A DNA stretch of 64,000 nucleotides from Rhodovulum sp. ES.010. GTDB lineage: Bacteria > Pseudomonadota > Alphaproteobacteria > Rhodobacterales > Rhodobacteraceae. Positions 33,790 through 41,542 of the stretch are shown here, in pieces. The stretch lies in NCBI RefSeq assembly GCF_900142935.1, contig NZ_FSRS01000001.1:134001-198000 (forward strand), read 5' to 3'. The notes under the pieces were generated by a model, which worked only from the letters and a program-made list of their open reading frames with translations, made no database searches and was not told the DNA's origin. Every line of letters starts with the position of its first letter. The first letter of the stretch is position 1. Position numbers and translations under genes: made by a program.

Positions 33790-34776
33790 TCAGGTCCTGA
33801 ATCGGGCAACGATCATCATGTGCGAGCTCAGCCCCGCCGCGGCGAGGGCGTCCTGCATCCGGGCCTTCTCGGCCTCGGACAGATAGGCGGCCATGGTGCG
33901 CCAGAACCGGTCTTTCAGGCGGTCGGCATTGTTGGCCATGATATCCATGTCGAGCCGGCCGGGCGTGGTCGCATCGAGCACCTCGAAGCCCATCCGCTCC
34001 AGCAGCTGCGCGGCGGATTTGGGGTTGAAGAAGTTCAGGTGATGCGGCGGCGAGACCGACTTGGAGTCCTCCCACAGCGCCTGGATATCGGCGCCCACGC
34101 CCGACAGCGTGGTGAACACGAACAGATCGCCGGGGGACATCAGGCGGCCCAGCGCGCCGATGAAATCGCGCGGGGAATGCAGATGCTCGAACAGCTCGAA
34201 GCTGACGAAGACCCGCGGGGCCGGGGGCAGGTCGCCCGGCGCGACGTCCTCGAGGAACGCCTCGATGACGGCCAGCCCCTTCTCGCGGCAGGCGTCCGCC
34301 AGGCCGGGGCCGGGCTCGATCACCACGGCCGGGCGCTCGGTTAGCTTGCCGATCTCCTCGGCGAAGATGCCGTAGCCGCCGCCGATATCGACGACCGTCG
34401 CCGCGCCTGCATCGTCCAGATGGGTCTCCATGATCTCGACCACGCGGCGCGCCTTCGGCTTCCACAGCTTCTCGCGCCGGGCCTCGGCGGTCTCGCGGTA
34501 GAACCGCGTCGCCCAGAAGCGGGTCGAGGGCGCCTCGCGGTAATAGGCCGAAAACGCCGAGGCCGGGGGGCGGGGGCTGACATAGAGTGTCTGGCAGTCG
34601 GGGCAGAGATCGTAGGTGAAGCCCGACTTGGTGAATTCCGGCGCGCCCTCGGCGCCGCAGGCCGGGCAGTCGATTGGCTCGCGCGGCGCGGTGCCGAAAT
34701 AGGTCTCGGCATCCTCGGCGGCGAGCTTGAGGTATTCGTCGAACATTGCCTGGGGTCGGATGTCCTCTTCCTTCAT
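33790..34776 (-). CDS. Class I SAM-dependent methyltransferase with zinc ribbon
   Basis: 328 residues. An N-terminal Cys4 ribbon (C-P-A-C-G ... C-P-D-C) at about residues 37-60 leads into a Rossmann SAM domain with motif I V-V-D-I-G-G-G-Y-G-I-F near residue 130, F-E-L-F-E-H-L-H-S-P near residue 180 and H-H-L-N-F-F-N-P near residue 235. This layout is shared with sugar C- or O-methyltransferases. It overlaps the aldolase gene by four bases at its start (ATGA) and sits in the sugar-acid cluster, so methylation of the ulosonic acid or its precursor is likely. Confidence 0.85.
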   Translation of the reverse strand: MKEEDIRPQAMFDEYLKLAAEDAETYFGTAPREPIDCPACGAEGAPEFTKSGFTYDLCPDCQTLYVSPRPPASAFSAYYREAPSTRFWATRFYRETAEARREKLWKPKARRVVEIMETHLDDAGAATVVDIGGGYGIFAEEIGKLTERPAVVIEPGPGLADACREKGLAVIEAFLEDVAPGDLPPAPRVFVSFELFEHLHSPRDFIGALGRLMSPGDLFVFTTLSGVGADIQALWEDSKSVSPPHHLNFFNPKSAAQLLERMGFEVLDATTPGRLDMDIMANNADRLKDRFWRTMAAYLSEAEKARMQDALAAAGLSSHMMIVARFRT

Positions 34777-35561
34777 CGGGCGTCTCCGTCCTGGGCCTCG
34801 GCGGCGAGCGGGTTGGCGATGGCGCTGCGCAGCGCGACCGAGTCGATCGAGTAGGCGAGGAAGCGGTAGCCTTCTGCGATCCGCGCGTGAAGGGCCTCCG
34901 GCGAGAGGTCCACGACATGAAGCCCCGCCGGCACGCCCGCCTGGCCCGCGACCTCGCGGATGCGGGCCAGCGCGGCGGTGAACTTGGGCGTGTCGAAGGC
35001 GCCTGTCTGTCCCAGCGAGGCCGACAGGTCGTAAGGCCCGATCAGGAGCGCGTCGATCCCCTCGACTGCGAGGATCCCGGGCAGGTTCTGGACGCCCGCG
35101 CGGGTCTCGATCATCACCGCGACGAAGGGGGCCTGGGCGAAGGCGCGGTAGGCCTCGAAATCGGTGCCGAAGAGGTTCGCGCGCGAGAACCCGACGCCGC
35201 GGGTGCCCGCGGGGGGCCAGCGGCAGGCATCCACCACGGCGCGGGCCTCTTCGGCGGTCGAGATCGTGGGCGCGATGACGCCCGCGGCGCCCGCATCGAG
35301 CGCCCGCTTGCATTCAAGCGGCGTCGACTCGGGCAGACGCACCATCGGCAGCGTGCCGCCCAGTTCGAGCGCGCGGAACATGTCGGGCAGCCGGTCATGG
35401 GCGATGGAGCCATGTTCCAGGTCGACCGCGACCCAGTCGTAGCCCGCACGGCCCATCACCTCGGCCACGTCGCTGTCGCCGAACTGCATCCAGCTCCCCA
35501 CCGAGACACCGCCACCGGACAGGCGCTGCCGGAGCGCCGCGACTAGATCCGCTCTGACCAC
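34773..35561 (-). CDS. HpcH/HpaI-family pyruvate aldolase
   Basis: 262 residues. The TIM-barrel motifs are clear: W-V-A-V-D-L-E-H-G with the catalytic His, L-P-M-V-R-L-P, A-A-G-V-I-A-P-T, V-M-I-E-T-R-A-G with the metal Glu and L-L-I-G-P-Y-D-L-S-A-S-L-G. Such class II aldolases join pyruvate to an aldehyde to give a 4-hydroxy-2-oxo acid. The GTG start at 35561 was chosen for its GGAGG ten bases upstream; the gene overlaps the HAD phosphatase by 19 bases. In this cluster it could make the carbon skeleton of a ulosonic acid in place of a PEP-dependent synthase. Confidence 0.88.
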   Translation of the reverse strand: MVRADLVAALRQRLSGGGVSVGSWMQFGDSDVAEVMGRAGYDWVAVDLEHGSIAHDRLPDMFRALELGGTLPMVRLPESTPLECKRALDAGAAGVIAPTISTAEEARAVVDACRWPPAGTRGVGFSRANLFGTDFEAYRAFAQAPFVAVMIETRAGVQNLPGILAVEGIDALLIGPYDLSASLGQTGAFDTPKFTAALARIREVAGQAGVPAGLHVVDLSPEALHARIAEGYRFLAYSIDSVALRSAIANPLAAEAQDGDAR

Positions 35562-36205
35562 CCGGAAAAATCCTCCGTTTGCGGGCCGTCATGGGCCTGC
35601 TGCAGCGGCCCGTTCTCGGGCGTGCGGCGCAGGATGAAGCTGAGCCCGTGGGTTTCAGCCGCCTCCAGATCGGAGCCGGCATCGCCGATGAAGGTGCAGC
35701 GCCCGGGCGTCAGCCCATGGGCGGCGAGGCAGGTGGCCACGCCCGCGCCCTTGGCCTCGGGCGCGCCGCGCACGTCGCGGAACGCGTCCGCCAGCGACAG
35801 CGCGTCAAGAATGGCGCGGATCTCGTCCGTGGGCGTGCCGGTCACGAGGAAGAAGGGCCGCCGGTTCCGGTTTCCGCGCAACAGCGGCTCGACTCCCGGC
35901 ACCCAGTCGGCGGCGATGACCTCGTCCACCACCCGGCCGGCGAAGCGGTCCAGCATGTCCCCTACGGACTGCTCGGTGACGGGCAGCCCGGCCCATCCGA
36001 GATAGAGCGGGATTTTCTCGTACCGCGACATGCCGCCATGGGCGTTGTGATGGTCGCGCACACGCGCCTTCAGCGCCTCGGGATGGCGGTCGAACAGCGC
36101 GACATAGGCGTCGGCCTTGGCCCGGACCGACTCCTTGATCACCCCGTCGAAATCCCAGAACACCGCTTCGGCGTTGCGGAAGGTTTCCAGGGGAGCGGCC
36201 GGCAC
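35543..36205 (-). CDS. HAD-family phosphatase
   Basis: 220 residues from GTG 36205 (GGAGG upstream). Motif I is W-D-F-D-G-V-I-K-E-S with the nucleophile Asp, motif II L-V-T-G-T-P and motif III F-I-G-D-A-G-S-D-L-E-A-A. The cap between motifs I and II is helical (class I, C1 type). It probably removes phosphate from a sugar acid intermediate, as KdsC does in Kdo synthesis. It overlaps the aldolase by 19 bases and is three bases from the epimerase, so it belongs to the same operon. Confidence 0.88.
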   Translation of the reverse strand: MPAAPLETFRNAEAVFWDFDGVIKESVRAKADAYVALFDRHPEALKARVRDHHNAHGGMSRYEKIPLYLGWAGLPVTEQSVGDMLDRFAGRVVDEVIAADWVPGVEPLLRGNRNRRPFFLVTGTPTDEIRAILDALSLADAFRDVRGAPEAKGAGVATCLAAHGLTPGRCTFIGDAGSDLEAAETHGLSFILRRTPENGPLQQAHDGPQTEDFSGWSERI

Positions 36206-36208
36206 GGC

Positions 36209-37084
36209 TCAGTCCTCCGTCCCGTTGCGGACTTCGTCGATCAGCTGCAACAGCCCCTGGCCCAGGTCGACATGCAGCGGCGAGACGTATTTGCGCCCCG
36301 GTTTCGGCATGTAGGCATAGGGCGTGCGCACGTAATGGCCGGTGCCCGTACGCTCCTCGAAGAGCACCTCGGTTTCGTAGCCGAGGATTTCGGAGATCAT
36401 GTGCAGCACCTCGCGGATCGGCAAGAGTTGCTGACCGGTCAGCACCAGGCTGTCGTTGCGGAACTCCTCGCCCAGCGCGGCGACACTGGCTTTGGCCGCA
36501 TCCTCGACATGGATGTATTCGCGCAGGGCGTCCGGGCTGCCGGTATAGGTGACCATGCCGTCGCGCAGCGCGTTGCGCACGATCCGGAAGAGCCCGTTGC
36601 TGTCGTCCGAGCGGGGGCCGTAGAGCGAGCCGTAGCGCAGGATCGTGTAATCGAGCCCGTAGGCGCGCTGGTATTCCTCGACATAGGTTTCGGCCGACTG
36701 CTTGGAGCAGCGGTAGAACCCGCCGGTCTGGCTGTAGACGTAGATGCTGCTGGCGAACACGAAGCGCTTGGCCCCCGCCGCCCGCGCGGCCTCCATCGCC
36801 AGGGCGTTGCCCAGGATGTTAACGCGGATCGTGTCGAGCGGCCGGTCCAGCGCCTTGTCCAGATCGGCCACGGCGGCAAAATTGTAGACATAGTCACAGC
36901 CGTCGATCGCCTCGGCCAGCGCCGCGGGGTCGGTGATGTCGCCGACGATCATCTCCTGCCCCTCGGCCAGCCATTTCGACGGTGCCCGGTCGAAGACCCG
37001 CACGCCGTGGCCCGCCGCCTGCAACGCGTCCGCGACATGGCTGCCAAGGAACCCCGCGCCGCCGAGGACCGCCGCCCGGCCCAT
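36209..37084 (-). CDS. NAD-dependent sugar epimerase/dehydratase
   Basis: 291 residues. NAD-binding G-G-A-G-F-L-G-S-H near residue 8, catalytic Y-R-C-S-K near residue 132 (Y-x3-K) and A-S-S-I-Y-V-Y before it: an extended SDR of the nucleotide-sugar type. I cannot say which sugar. Start overlaps the stop of the dehydrogenase by one base (TGATG). It presumably makes the nucleotide-linked or phosphorylated sugar used by the following enzymes. Confidence 0.88.
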   Translation of the reverse strand: MGRAAVLGGAGFLGSHVADALQAAGHGVRVFDRAPSKWLAEGQEMIVGDITDPAALAEAIDGCDYVYNFAAVADLDKALDRPLDTIRVNILGNALAMEAARAAGAKRFVFASSIYVYSQTGGFYRCSKQSAETYVEEYQRAYGLDYTILRYGSLYGPRSDDSNGLFRIVRNALRDGMVTYTGSPDALREYIHVEDAAKASVAALGEEFRNDSLVLTGQQLLPIREVLHMISEILGYETEVLFEERTGTGHYVRTPYAYMPKPGRKYVSPLHVDLGQGLLQLIDEVRNGTED

Positions 37085-38067
37085 CACGTCTCGTCCTTCT
37101 GCAGCACGTATTCGGTTTCGGGCACCGGGCTGCGCAGATCCTTGCCCCCGAAGAAGCGGACCACCTCTTCGGTCGCCTCGATCTCCATCCGGGTGCGGCA
37201 ATCGACCGACATCGAGCCCATATGCGAGGTCAGGAGGCATTGCTCGATTCCGCTCAGCGGGCCGGCATAGGGCTCGTTCTCGAACACGTCGATCGCCGCG
37301 CCGCCCAGATGCCCCTCGCCCAGCACGCGGGCGAGGTCGGCCTCGTTCACGATGCCGCCGCGGCTGGTGTTGATGATCATCGCGTCGGGCTTCATCATCC
37401 GCAGGTGTTCCTCGCGGATCATGTTGCGCGTCACCCGGGTCATCGGCAGATGCAGGGTGATCACGTCGGCCTCGCGATAGATCGTCTCCTTGTCGGACCA
37501 CTCGATCTTGAGCGCGTCGGCCACGTTGGGGTTGGGCTGGATGTCGTTGACCAGCACCCGGGGCGTGCCGAAGGCGGCCAGCCGGCGCAGCACGCGCCCG
37601 CCGATGCGCCCCGCGCCGATCACGCCGATGGTCAGGTCGGGGATGCGGCGGCCGAAGAACCGATGCCACTCGCCCTGGTGCATCTTGAGGTTCGAGACAT
37701 GGACATGCCGGATGAGCGAGAGCAGCAGCCCGATGGTCAGTTCCGCCACCGCGGGCGCCGGTGCGTCGGGCGTGTAGGCCACCGCGATGCCGCGTTCGCG
37801 GGCGGCGTTCAGGTCCACGCTGTCCAGCCCGATGCCCACGCGCGAGATCAGCTTGAGGTTCGGACAGGCCGCGATCACCCGCCCGGTGATCGGCTCGGTC
37901 CCGGCGACGATGGCCACCGCGTCGCCCACCTGCTCGGCGATCTCCTCCTCGCGCAGCCGCCGGCCGATGGGGTTGATCACGTAGTCGAGCCCGGCCCCGC
38001 CCAGAAGTTCGAAGGGCAGCCGGTTGCGCTCGCCGAAGGGCACCGTGGAAATGAACACCTGGCTCAT
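37084..38067 (-). CDS. D-2-hydroxyacid dehydrogenase (phosphoglycerate dehydrogenase-like)
   Basis: 327 residues. The NAD motif G-V-I-G-A-G-R-I-G-G is near residue 148, the substrate Arg is in I-S-R-V-G-I-G-L-D, the Glu in F-E-N-E-P-Y and the catalytic His in T-S-H-M-G-S. It could oxidise or reduce a 2-hydroxy/2-oxo acid next to the aldolase. GGAGACGAC lies upstream of ATG 38067; a gap of 16 bases separates it from the preceding gene. Confidence 0.87.
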   Translation of the reverse strand: MSQVFISTVPFGERNRLPFELLGGAGLDYVINPIGRRLREEEIAEQVGDAVAIVAGTEPITGRVIAACPNLKLISRVGIGLDSVDLNAARERGIAVAYTPDAPAPAVAELTIGLLLSLIRHVHVSNLKMHQGEWHRFFGRRIPDLTIGVIGAGRIGGRVLRRLAAFGTPRVLVNDIQPNPNVADALKIEWSDKETIYREADVITLHLPMTRVTRNMIREEHLRMMKPDAMIINTSRGGIVNEADLARVLGEGHLGGAAIDVFENEPYAGPLSGIEQCLLTSHMGSMSVDCRTRMEIEATEEVVRFFGGKDLRSPVPETEYVLQKDET

Positions 38068-38083
38068 GTTCTGTCGTCTCCGT

Positions 38084-39394
38084 TCATCCGGGCGCGCTAG
38101 GCGCCGCTGGCGGGGCAATCCGATCCGCCACGCGCGCCACCGCGCCGCGCGGGTCCCCGAATATCTCGCGGTAGCGTGCGGTCATCGGCGCCGCCGTTTC
38201 TTCGCGCCGTTCAATGGCAGCTTGGGCAAACCGGCGCAAGTCCGCCTCGGTCGTGGCTGCCGCGACGAGGCCGAGATACCGGTAGGGGAAGGCTGGCGTT
38301 CCGTCCGAGGCGCGCAACGCATCGGCGGTATCGCACTCCGGCAGCCCCGCGAGGTCGAGCCACTCGACCGCCGGCACGCCCAGCGCGGCCATGTCGGTGA
38401 CCACCCCGGAAAAGAAGGACAGCGCGAAGGCGCAGCGCGGGGCGAGCGCGAACCAGTGCGCGTTGGTCTCGAACCAGGTGCGTCCCAGCCCGGCGGCGCC
38501 GAACGCGGTTTCGTAGAGGTCGGTCTGCGCAAGAGGCACAAGCCGGCGGCCCCGCTGCTTGGGATGCCGCTTGACGACGATCGGGAGGTCTACCTCGTCG
38601 GCCACCCGCTTCAGTGCCTTGAGGGCCGCGAGCTTGCGCCCCTTGGGCAGATAGGAGGGGTTGTGCGACCGCGAGATCAGCCCGATGAACCGTTCTGGCA
38701 GCGGATCGAGCGCTGCGGCGTCCTCGCGCCGGACGCGAGCGACCCAGTCCGGCTCGTGGCGGGGGATCCCCACCGCGTGGAGCCTGTCTTCGGGCAGTCC
38801 GTAGGTTTCGCGGTAATAGGGGCGCTCCAGCTCGCTGAACAAGAACGTGTCGGGCTTCAAGGCGCTCTCCGTCGCGCGGAAGCCTGGCCGTGCGCTCGGG
38901 GTGCGGCCTCCATCCGCGATGTTGATGCCGTGGCAAAGCGAGTAGCTGGCGGAGAACAACTCATCCGGAACGATCCCGGCGTTGTAGGGCTTGTGTTCTT
39001 CATAGACATCGTAAAGCAGCACCGGGCGAGCCCCGATCAGCCGTGTCTCCGCAAGCGGGACGGGCCGGTCGGACCGACCACGCCCCCTGCCAAGTGCGGC
39101 CGAGATCCGGCCGGTGAGGGGCTTCTGCGCCCCGGCCGCGCCGATTATCGCCATGAGGCTGTCCGACTCGCGCCAGGTGCCCGACGGCGCGCGCCATATC
39201 ACGCGGTCGGTGAGGCGGTCGAGCGAACGGATGAGCAGGGACCTCGACCTGATCTCGTCGACGAATTTCGGCTGCGGCAGGATCACGGTCAGACGGTGCG
39301 CCGGGTCGCGGGTCTTCAACTCCGCCAGCACCGGCAGCCAGTTATCGACGATGCCGGTACTGGGCGAGACGAGGAAGGCGAGTTCGCGGCTCAT
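38084..39394 (-). CDS. GT-B-like polysaccharide protein, unrecognised family
   Basis: 436 residues. No named family is certain. A first Rossmann-like half (residues ~1-190) is followed by a second (F-I-G-L-I-S-R-S-H-N-P-S-Y-L-P-K near residue 235; L-P-I-V-V-K-R-H-P-K-Q-R near residue 275; A-F-A-L-S-F-F-S-G-V-V-T-D near residue 340), a layout shared by capsule transferases, CDP-glycerol-type polymerases and UDP-GlcNAc 2-epimerase relatives. H-P-K and the serine-rich loop would bind the nucleotide sugar. A 138-base gap separates it from the other GT-B-like gene. Weak ribosome site. Confidence 0.7.
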   Translation of the reverse strand: MSRELAFLVSPSTGIVDNWLPVLAELKTRDPAHRLTVILPQPKFVDEIRSRSLLIRSLDRLTDRVIWRAPSGTWRESDSLMAIIGAAGAQKPLTGRISAALGRGRGRSDRPVPLAETRLIGARPVLLYDVYEEHKPYNAGIVPDELFSASYSLCHGINIADGGRTPSARPGFRATESALKPDTFLFSELERPYYRETYGLPEDRLHAVGIPRHEPDWVARVRREDAAALDPLPERFIGLISRSHNPSYLPKGRKLAALKALKRVADEVDLPIVVKRHPKQRGRRLVPLAQTDLYETAFGAAGLGRTWFETNAHWFALAPRCAFALSFFSGVVTDMAALGVPAVEWLDLAGLPECDTADALRASDGTPAFPYRYLGLVAAATTEADLRRFAQAAIERREETAAPMTARYREIFGDPRGAVARVADRIAPPAAPSAPG

Positions 39395-39532
39395 CGTGCA
39401 CCGGTTGGGGCCGGGCCGTGGTCGGCCCCGGCCGCCCGGAAGCCGTGCCGGGGAAGGAGTGGCTTGGTCGTCATCGCGACGGGTATAGAGTGCCGGGCGC
39501 GACCGGTGCAACGGCCGGGATGCCGGGGCGGG

Positions 39533-40900
39533 CTAGCCGCGCGCGGTGATGTGGAAGACGCCGTCGCCGGTCAGCCTGCGCGCGGCGACGCGGTGGAACC
39601 GGTCGAGGCGGCCGCGGAACAAGGCAAGGCGGTCGTCGATCTCGGCATCGGTAAGACCGCCGGGCCATTTCGGATCGCTCGGGCGCAGCCGGTCGCGGCC
39701 AAGCAGCCGGCGCAGGGGGCCGATCACCGGGTGGTCTGGGCGCACGGGGCCGGGCGCGGCGCAGAGCCCGCGCGCGGCGGCGATCCGTTCCAGATCGTCG
39801 ACGATGCGGTCGGCGGAAGCGCGCGTCTCGTCCCAGTCGAAATAGCCGTGCAGGTGTGCCTCGGTCACGGGGTCGCGGGGCAGGGCGCCCGCAAGCGCCC
39901 GTGCCAGCAGGTCGAGCAACGCGGCTACGTCCTCGGCCACCGGGCCGGTCGTATTCAGCACCGGGTCCTCGTAGCGCGGGTCGCGCCCGGGCAGGTAGGA
40001 GACCGTCGGCCGGCCCATGAAGAAGGACTCGATCGCCGTTGTGCAGCCATGGTGGAACATCGCGTCGGCAGCCATAAGCCAGGGGCCGACCGGTCCCTCG
40101 TATACGACATGGCAGCCGGGCCGGCCGGCCAGCGCGGTGCGCCAGGCGCCCTGGTCGTCGCTCGGATGCGGGCGCACCACCACCGCGTGATCGGGGAAGC
40201 GCGCGCGGATCGCGTCGATGGCATCCACGAACGCGGCCAGCGCGGTTTCGCCATGGGCGATGGCGCCCATGAACCATTCCCGTTCCGCCTCGGTGCGGAG
40301 ATTGCCGTTCTTCTCGGCCTGGTCGAGCGGGAAGTCGCGGCCGCGGGCATGGATGGCGATCGCGAAGTTCGAGGGCAAGAGGATGAACCGCCCGAAGCGC
40401 CGGCGCAGGTCGGCGGCCGCGTCCTCGTGGATCGCGTTGAGCGGCGGGCGCCAGAGATCGATCCGCGGGGAGCCGGTAACGCGGAACTTGGCGGCGCTTG
40501 CCGGGAACCCCCCGGCAAGGATTTCGCGCTGTTGCTCGCCCCAGACGTAGTAGGCCTCGGTCATCGCGAGGGTGCGGTCGTCGAGACGGGTGGCCAGAAA
40601 CCGGCCGGGCCGCGTGTAGACCGACTGCGATTCCTCGTCGCTCACGACAAGCACATGACCCAGGCGGTGAAGGCGTTCCAGTTTGGGCGTCTTGACGTGG
40701 TCGATGCTCTTTTCGAAGACGATGGCACGGGGCAGGCGATGGGCGCGCCGGCGCAGCGCGTTCTGACGGCCCAGCAGCACCTCGAACCCGCGCTCGGCGG
40801 CGCAGCAGGCCAGAAACAGCCGCGCGTCCAGTTCGCGGGGCTTCGTCTCGATATAGACATGCAGCCAGCCGCGTCCCCGGCCGGCGCAGGCTGAGGTCAT
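39533..40900 (-). CDS. Surface carbohydrate biosynthesis protein, GT-B-like
   Basis: 455 residues. It starts H-V-Y-I-E-T-K-P-R-E-L-D-A-R-L-F-L-A-C-C-A-A, contains I-V-F-E-K-S-I-D-H near residue 65, A-V-V-V-R-P-H-P-S-D-D near residue 270 and H-H-G-C-T-T-A-I-E-S-F-F-M-G near residue 310. These are signatures of a surface carbohydrate biosynthesis family linked to CMP-sugar clusters; the H-P and H-G-C-T-T loops are the usual nucleotide-sugar contacts. ATG 40900 has GGGAGAACGGAGA upstream. Probably the first gene of the minus-strand cluster and a transferase of the activated acid. Confidence 0.75.
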   Translation of the reverse strand: MTSACAGRGRGWLHVYIETKPRELDARLFLACCAAERGFEVLLGRQNALRRRAHRLPRAIVFEKSIDHVKTPKLERLHRLGHVLVVSDEESQSVYTRPGRFLATRLDDRTLAMTEAYYVWGEQQREILAGGFPASAAKFRVTGSPRIDLWRPPLNAIHEDAAADLRRRFGRFILLPSNFAIAIHARGRDFPLDQAEKNGNLRTEAEREWFMGAIAHGETALAAFVDAIDAIRARFPDHAVVVRPHPSDDQGAWRTALAGRPGCHVVYEGPVGPWLMAADAMFHHGCTTAIESFFMGRPTVSYLPGRDPRYEDPVLNTTGPVAEDVAALLDLLARALAGALPRDPVTEAHLHGYFDWDETRASADRIVDDLERIAAARGLCAAPGPVRPDHPVIGPLRRLLGRDRLRPSDPKWPGGLTDAEIDDRLALFRGRLDRFHRVAARRLTGDGVFHITARG

Positions 40901-41087
40901 TCTCCGTTCTCCCGGGCCGTGATACCGCCTGCGACCTAGCCCATCGGAATTCGCAGGACTAGCGGAATCGCACGGCCGCGGCGCGCCGCCCGCGCGCCTT
41001 GCGACCGATCGCCTCGCGCAGCGGTGCCGACACCGGCCTGTCACGTTCGAGGTGCAGGCTCCTGCCGTCGGGGACCATGGAGGAGGT

Positions 41088-41378
41088 ATGGCGGGGCAGA
41101 CGGGCTGGGGCAAGCGGGGGCGCGCGGTGGCTCTGATGGCGGCGGTGGCGCTGTCCGGCCCGGCGCCCGCCGCGCCCCTTCCAAAGGGCGAGGGGCTTGC
41201 GACCGTCCGCCGGGAATGCACCCGCTGCCACTCGCTGAGGAACATCCGCGACAGCGACGGCTTCACCCGCGAGGAATGGCGCGACTTCGTCTTGCAGATG
41301 ACCGACCTTGAACGGCGCCCGGCCGATCTGGAGGCTGTGGTCGATTACCTCGCCGAGCATTTCCCACCCTTTGAATGA
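41088..41378 (+). CDS. Small periplasmic cytochrome c, single haem
   Basis: 96 residues. A short leader (G-K-R-G-R-A-V-A-L-M-A-A-V-A-L-S-G-P-A-P-A-A) precedes one haem motif C-T-R-C-H. The C-terminal half (F-T-R-E-E-W-R-D-F-V-L-Q-M, M-T-D-L) resembles small cytochrome subunits of sulfite or quinoprotein dehydrogenases, and a Met is available as the distal ligand. No dehydrogenase partner is next to it. The ATG directly follows AGGAGGT, closer than usual, so the real start may be a few codons further in. The next gene is on the same strand, 164 bases away. Confidence 0.75.
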   Translation: MAGQTGWGKRGRAVALMAAVALSGPAPAAPLPKGEGLATVRRECTRCHSLRNIRDSDGFTREEWRDFVLQMTDLERRPADLEAVVDYLAEHFPPFE

Positions 41379-41415
41379 CCGGCGGCGCACTGCGACGTTC
41401 TGTGCATCAGGGTGA

Positions 41416-41438
41416 AATGGAACTGTCACAATTCCATT
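41416..41438 (+). promoter_or_regulatory. Perfect inverted repeat upstream of the PhoX-like gene
   Basis: AATGGAA (41416-41422) and TTCCATT (41432-41438) flank a nine-base spacer CTGTCACAA. The spacer holds CTGTCAC, which matches a PhoB half-site, but no second half-site follows at the 11-base spacing. It lies 105 bases before ATG 41543 and 38 bases after the cytochrome stop, so it may be an operator or a terminator hairpin. Confidence 0.45.
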
Positions 41439-41542
41439 GAACGCATTGGTTACGGTCATGAACGTGCGCCCCGAACGGGGCGGCGCGCGGCGCCGCGATG
41501 GCGCTGCATCTCAAGGCAATGAACAACCCAGAGGTTTCCCCT

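Noticed and set aside
38024..40894. A 956-codon open frame on the plus strand over the two GT-B-like genes
   Set aside because: Reverse-strand shadow rich in Arg, Gly, Ala and Pro with no domain. The minus-strand products have recognisable nucleotide-sugar motifs.
41416..41438. A full Pho box upstream of the PhoX-like gene
   Set aside because: Only one CTGTCAC half-site was found; the second half at 11-base spacing is missing, so it is reported as a palindrome only.
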